A stretch of 64,000 nucleotides of DNA, taken from the NCBI GenBank assembly GCA_028583605.1, contig CM053330.1, positions 22,842,129 to 22,906,128 on the forward strand, given 5' to 3'. A program made the translations under genes and the position numbers. This DNA is from Dastarcus helophoroides. Its lineage: Eukaryota; Arthropoda; Insecta; Coleoptera; Bothrideridae. The notes below the pieces were generated by a model. It saw nothing but the letters and a program-made list of their open reading frames with translations, was not told where the DNA came from and searched no databases. This document shows positions 59,055 through 64,000 of the stretch, one piece after another; within the stretch, counting starts at the first letter, position 1, and each line of letters opens with the position of its first letter.

Positions 59055-60869
59055 CAGCGGTACTCAAACTGTGGTATATATACTCGTGGTTAGTGATGGG
59101 ATAATCGTACGATTTTCACAAACGAATACTTTGATTTCAAATAGAATGATTATTTGAATACAGAGGATCGAATACACATCTACTATAAAGTCCATATTGG
59201 CAACAGACTCGGATCACGCAGTGGCGATACAAAAAATATTTTAAAAATGTATAATTTTAGGTGGATGTATTTTATGAATTGCATTGTATTTTATAGCTTT
59301 ATATAGTAATAAGCTTTCTGAAATTCCTTGTAATTCATTCAATCGTGTTTTATTAACATTTTATGAGAAATAGTTATTTTATGTTTAGAATTCGATTTTA
59401 CACATTTTATTTTAGTTGTCCAGTTACGAAACATTCTGTATAAAAATTACGTAAACTACATATTCGAATGCAGAAGTGCGTGAGCATAATGCATAACTAT
59501 GATCTCGAATATAAGAATCGACCACAATTGTGAATCGGTCTAGAATTCGCATTCAACATACAAAAACTCAAGTATACGAAATGTAGCGTTGCGAGACTTA
59601 CGTTGTCACCGAACGCGAAACCTATTCAGCATTCGAATGTTTTGTGGCAGCCGAATACCACAACTTCGAATACAGGAGTTCCAATGCAAGCGAAAACCCG
59701 AGAATTTATGAATCATGTGGTGACGAGATACTGCTTTGTGAGAACTGTAAGAGTATCCGAATACTTCAGTTGAGAATCGAATGCCTTCAAGATATTGCTA
59801 GAGTCGCAACTTGTATTTAAATATCTTTCGCCGATTTCTTTGGTTCATCGAGATTGTTATGAGCGGACACCACTGTAATTTCAAATAACATGATACATTT
59901 TATTAATATATGATAATTTTCAAATTGTGATAAGATAGGCGCCCTTTCCTTAGTTGAAAACATCGATTGTGTCCATGATTCATGATCTAAATACTAATTA
60001 TGTAAACGGCTCTGAAGAATATTTCGCCCGAATGTCCAGGGCAAACCCTCCACATAAAATTAATTAAAAAGAACTGAATATCTCTCTTGCTGCAATTATA
60101 CAATACATCCCTCTCACTGAATTGTTATACTTCATAAATTATTTAGTAACTGTATTTCTTATGCAAATAGAATGCAACTTAGACTACAGGTATGGAGCCC
60201 TATAATCGTGTACAGTATCTAATATATCTTAATTATGTGATTACCATTCAACTAAACACGTGGAATTTCATGGAGTGTGTTAAGTCTTCAAAGTATGCTA
60301 AAAATACCCTATTTAACAATATTAGAGAACAATGAAACATATAAACATAAAAATTATGGTTTTTGGTTTACGCCCTGTCAAATATGTCGCTATTGAAGAT
60401 ACTGAGTCAAAAAATAAACTTATCCTTCATTGTAATTTATTTTAGAAAACATGTACATTTTGGAACTCAAATTACTGAAATCATGAAAACATGAAAAGTA
60501 AACGATAAATATATTTGTCTGAAATCTGAATAAAGCGTGAGAAGGAACAGAATATGTGTTATCCTCTGGAGGAGATTTAAATTTTACAGTTTGTAAACAA
60601 TATTAGTACATAAAGATATCGAGAAGGGTCGCTACAGATGGCCGCAGTTTCAACATTCTCGTTTTTCCATGTATCACTTGGAAAGATAATTAGGGCATTT
60701 GATTTTCAAGTGGCCGCACTTTCAACCATATCCGCTACACAACTTTATGCAGCCACATTTTCAATACAAGCCTTTCACATGGAATAAAAGATTTTTTAAA
60801 ATTTCAGTGGCATGCAACTAATCCACAGTAAACATGAATGGCACGTGAAAAGAAGTTTGAGAACCGCTG
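59055..60869. mobile_element. 1.8-kb hAT-type non-autonomous element
   Basis: The left end CAGCGGTACTCAAACTGTGG and the inverted right end CAGCGGTTCTCAAACTTCTT are of hAT type. The flanking octamers ATATAGGG (59047-59054) and ACATAGGA (60870-60877) agree at six of eight positions, plausibly a decayed 8-bp target duplication. The interior starts with a second hAT-like end, TAGTGATGGGATAATCG (59091), with ATTCGAATG-type words downstream (59500-59800), suggesting a nested hAT remnant. No transposase frame. Confidence 0.75.
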
Positions 60870-61303
60870 ACATAGGAAAAGTAATATTGTTAATATGAAG
60901 ACATTTGTCAATAAAAATGTATTTAAGAATCACAATGATTTAAAGAACATGCTGACACATTTGTTATGCTTTTAATGACTTGATTTATTTACTATACTTG
61001 TACTGAACACAGGTAAAAAACATTTTTGTATATAAATAAATTAACCTGATGTTATTACATTTTCTCTTGGTACTAATAAAAAGAAATGTATTTCACAACT
61101 GTAATAAAAGGAAATATGTTAAAATTTCTAACTAGTCTATTATGTAGGATGGTTTTGAATTAATGCTAAAACTATATTAAAATTTAAAATAAAATCAAAT
61201 GAAATTTAAAAAAAATTAATCGTTAATAATTTATATTAAATGACACCTTAAAATGTGAATTCTCAACTTCAATGTTTTTCAAGCATTATTTAATAGTTTA
61301 CTA

Positions 61304-61309
61304 TTTATT
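61304..61309 (-). terminator. candidate poly(A) signal for the Cdc34 gene
   Basis: AATAAA on the minus strand, about 405 bases after the stop codon. The first such hexamer seen downstream; use is inferred. Confidence 0.35.
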
Positions 61310-61714
61310 TTCATCTTTCCGCTCAGCTAATAGCTTCACACAATGGCGAACTATTTCTAAATTCAATGAAGTCCTGTTTTATAAACAGAGTTATAAAACC
61401 TACTCCATGAAGATACTTGCAAGCATATAATTATAATGTGGGTAGTTGTGGTAAAAAACGGGGGTGTAATGATAATTAAACTACTGTCAACATTCCAAAT
61501 TTTAAGATACTTACCACCAAATTGTATGCAACCAGCGTAACCGAATACAAATTAGAAAATATTTTTGGTAAATTAAACTAAATTGTAATAAGTTCTGTAA
61601 AATCTTACATACATGCTATAATTAAACTAAAAATGTACACCGACGGACTTCCATATAAAAAATGAATTTTTTCTGGGGAACGGGGAGAAGAAGTACCGCA
61701 CTCGCTCAGCAAGA
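61310..61714 (-). other. presumed 3' UTR of the Cdc34 gene
   Basis: Sequence between the stop codon and the first AATAAA. No repeat boundary is visible inside it. The extent is inferred. Confidence 0.35.
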
Positions 61715-61943
61715 TCACGATTCACCGTTGCCGCTATCGTTGTCATCTTCTTCGGCGTATTCAGAACCGTCAGATACATCATCGTAGTCATCGTCGTAAT
61801 CGTCATCATAAAAATCAGTCATTTCAACTTGTGAGCACGACGAATTTGGTTTCACTTGAGTCTTGATGCAATAGTCTTCTAAAGTTAGAGGAACTTGAAT
61901 TCCATCCCTTTCGGCCTCAGCACGAGCAGCCATTGCTTGTTTC
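61715..61943 (-). CDS. CDC34: Cdc34/UBE2R ubiquitin-conjugating enzyme, terminal coding exon
   Basis: E2 enzymes of this family pass ubiquitin to substrates of SCF cullin-RING ligases, controlling cell-cycle and signalling proteins. The exon starts after a CAG acceptor (AG at 61944-61945, preceded by TTTAC) and encodes 75 residues plus TGA. It opens KQAMAARAEAERDGIQVPLT, then LEDYCIKTQVK, and ends in an acidic tail (FYDDDYDDDYDD ... EDDNDSGNGES). That order, an AERDGxxVPxTLxxYCxKT segment followed by a D/E-rich tail ending D-S-G-x-x-E-S, is the C-terminus of Cdc34/UBE2R proteins. The acidic tail binds the basic canyon of the cullin. The first base completes a codon begun in the previous exon, probably arginine. 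The catalytic UBC core is not in the window. Confidence 0.9.
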
Positions 61944-63034
61944 CTGTAAATATAGAAATGTAGGAAAACATAAAACATTATTTTAACATTATTTAACATT
62001 AATACAATTTTGAAAAACAAATAATATTAATCTTTCCCTTACAAGCTCAATATGTTTCATCAAGTAACAATTGGGTTACCGGTGTCAACCATTGTAAAAG
62101 CTTCTATTTGCATATTATCCAACAGAAGTAAAGCTATTTGCATATTATGTAACAGAAGTAAAAACTAAAAATTTACAATTATTAAAGTACTAAGTGGTCC
62201 GTCATGGCTTTGCGTAGATTTAAATGTGGGTATAAGAATATTTGACAACAAACATTTAATCATATCAAATACATAACAGAAGAAATGATCAACATTATAT
62301 TTGCAAACAAGATTTAAACGACGATTGATCTCACAGTCAGTAGGAGTCTCTTTTTCAGCTACTAAGAATTCGATAACAGTACGCTGTTTAACTCACATTG
62401 ACACATCTCCATACCTCCGCTTCTTAAAATATACTGGACGAAACGTCACTTCCACGTTCCACCTGCTGCGCTTCTGAAAGTCATTTCGTCCGCGCATGTG
62501 TGCATTAAAATTTATTTTCAGGCCACCCGGGTACCTTAAACACAGTGTGTCCAAAATGTATGGAATATTGCCTGTAACTTTTGAAACGTGTGTTTTAGAG
62601 AAAAATGACTTATAAAAGTTGAATGGTTATTAAAAACGGATACTATGGCAACCTCAACTTTTTTTTTGTATTTGCAATTCTTGTCGCTATGGGCACATTC
62701 ATGTTCTTTAAATAGGAACGTATATATTTTTTGACATTTTTGAATACAGCTTTTGTTTCTTAATATCATAACATATTTTGCTAACAGAGTTAATTATTAA
62801 AAAATTGAAAAATGTTTTTATTAAAATTTGAAATTTGAGATAAGTTTTTAAATCATATTAGAAGCAGGCTAATAAAATGATGTTAGGAAGTGTCAAATTA
62901 TTATACTATTCAATTGCAAGTGACAATAAATTGTCGATTTATAAGAACACAAAAAAATTAATATACTTATGTGAAAACGAAAGGTTGTCGGGACAAAAGG
63001 ACACGGACATTTGGGCACGTGACAAAAGGTCGCG
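61944..63034 (-). other. intron of the Cdc34 gene (3' part)
   Basis: No upstream coding exon with UBC-domain features appears between the acceptor and the right edge, so the intron is at least 2 kb. It contains an isolated ACAGTGTGTCCAAAATGTAT mariner-type end at about 62541. Confidence 0.55.
62104..62163 (+). repeat. two 30-bp tandem units with octamer motif ATTTGCAT
   Basis: CTATTTGCATATTAT then AACAGAAGTAAAG, repeated at a 30-bp period (62104 and 62134). Each unit holds ATTTGCAT, the POU-domain octamer. In an AT-rich intron this may be chance. Confidence 0.7.
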
Positions 63035-63039
63035 GACAT

Positions 63040-63897
63040 TTGGTCGTACGACAAATGGTCGCGGGGATAATTGGACGCGCACGATATAAGGTCACATGCA
63101 TTTGGAATTACCAAAAGTAAGTAAAATAAATCATTTAAATTATACCGGTTTAAACACAGCTAATATAAAAAAAAATCTCGCGGACCAGACGATTTTGTTT
63201 TCTTTTTTGTCACCTTTTGCATGTGTTGAATTTTATGAAAGGTGTTTTTAAAAACGGTGTACAAAATGAAATTTTATATTTTTAAATGGAACAGCAAGTA
63301 TATTTTAGCAAATTTGGGTAGGGTTTTTCTTTACCAAACGGCGATATAGACTTTGATAGGTATATCTCTAATGGTAAGTTGTTTTTATTTTAATTTTGAT
63401 AACAATTTTTTTGTTTTCATCTTGTTAAATCGCAGAGCAGGTAAAAAAATTTTCATAATTTTATTTTTAACTTATTAATAACAACTTTATTACTTTTACA
63501 ATTTTCTTTATTTTTTATTTATTAATAATTTATTAAAAAATTATAGCCATTGTCCCACAATTGTCATTGCACCACAATGTATTGGATCCTATATCACAAT
63601 TTTTCTGTGTAAACTTATTTATTTTCCAAAAAACGATTTAACTTCCAATGACATCGGAAACTATATTAGCGGTGCTTCAATTAAAATATTAAAATGGTTT
63701 GAACACTAGCACAACAAAACAAAAAAATAGTCAAGGAAATTAAACTTTAACAATGTAAATTAACGTAAATATTCAAAAAAAAAACCGTCATTCACAAGTC
63801 ACAATTATTTATCACTTATTATTAACGTTCTAACTAGATGCGACCTTATGTCGTGCGTCCAATCTGCTCCGTGACCATTTGTCACAGCGTACTACGT
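63040..63897. mobile_element. TIR element with GACAAAAGGTCGCG-type ends
   Basis: The left region (62990-63098) has tandem GACAAAAGG...CGGACATTTGGTCG words and then ACAAATGGTCGCGGGG, TTGGACGCGCACGATATAAG. The right region read inverted (63897-63837) gives GTGACAAATGGTCACGGAGC, ATTGGACGCACGACATAAGG. No transposase or target duplication identified. Confidence 0.6.
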
Positions 63898-64000
63898 CAC
63901 TACGATGTATACGCGATTGTTTTAGCATCCCCTATAAACAAAGTACGAGAGTAAATCAAATGTGAACCGGAATTTAGAAATAGATCATGTCGCCATGTGG

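Overview
The window looks like a transposon-rich insect nuclear genome. It is very AT-rich, has no bacterial-type operons, and carries many mutually nested mobile-element relics. Taxon below insect is a guess; the mix of IS630/Tc1-mariner elements ending in ACAGGGTGT, Penelope-like elements, LOA/I-type LINEs and hAT/pogo/PIF MITEs would suit a beetle or hemipteran. Only one host gene is recognised: the last coding exon of a Cdc34/UBE2R ubiquitin-conjugating enzyme (61715-61943, minus), with its acidic C-terminal tail. Its upstream exons lie beyond the right edge.

Layout: 1-5 kb holds a hAT-like terminal inverted repeat pair (1075-3533) around a Penelope-like element (PLE) relic with a GIY-YIG endonuclease and a hammerhead-like motif. 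4.6-6.0 kb is a truncated mariner transposase abutting a truncated LINE reverse transcriptase. 6.95-9.46 kb is a long-TIR DNA element. 12.1-12.4 kb is a perfect 112-bp-arm palindrome carrying a hammerhead-like fold on both strands. 14.75-15.77 kb is a GC-rich cluster of PIF/Harbinger-like MITEs with TTA target sites. 19-22 kb has a pogo-like MITE and a GATCG-rich TIR element. 24.7-25.6 kb is a full-span but broken mariner relic. 31-33 kb has one repeat arm, a foldback with an ATCGAT iteron core and a tRNA-like sequence.

35-43 kb is a succession of foldback elements plus a near-consensus hammerhead ribozyme at 37846-37888. 43.0-51.1 kb is an 8-kb nest bounded by inverted copies of one terminal repeat; inside are an IS630-like transposase relic, a (TG)n tract, an RNase H-bearing LINE interrupted by another LINE 3' end, and the 3' part of a gypsy element with a well-formed LTR (TATA box, TCAGT initiator, AATAAA). 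A further hammerhead-like motif follows at 51283. 52-57 kb has another transposase relic and two nested long-TIR elements. 59.06-60.87 kb is a hAT-type element downstream of the Cdc34 exon.

The most distinctive signal is the recurrence of hammerhead-type folds (about 2.3, 12.3, 37.9 and 51.3 kb, plus a decayed copy near 40.5 kb). Hammerheads are established components of PLE terminal repeats and of retrozymes, and one of these folds is directly linked to a PLE endonuclease. All functional claims rest on reading the sequence by eye; no search or folding program was run.
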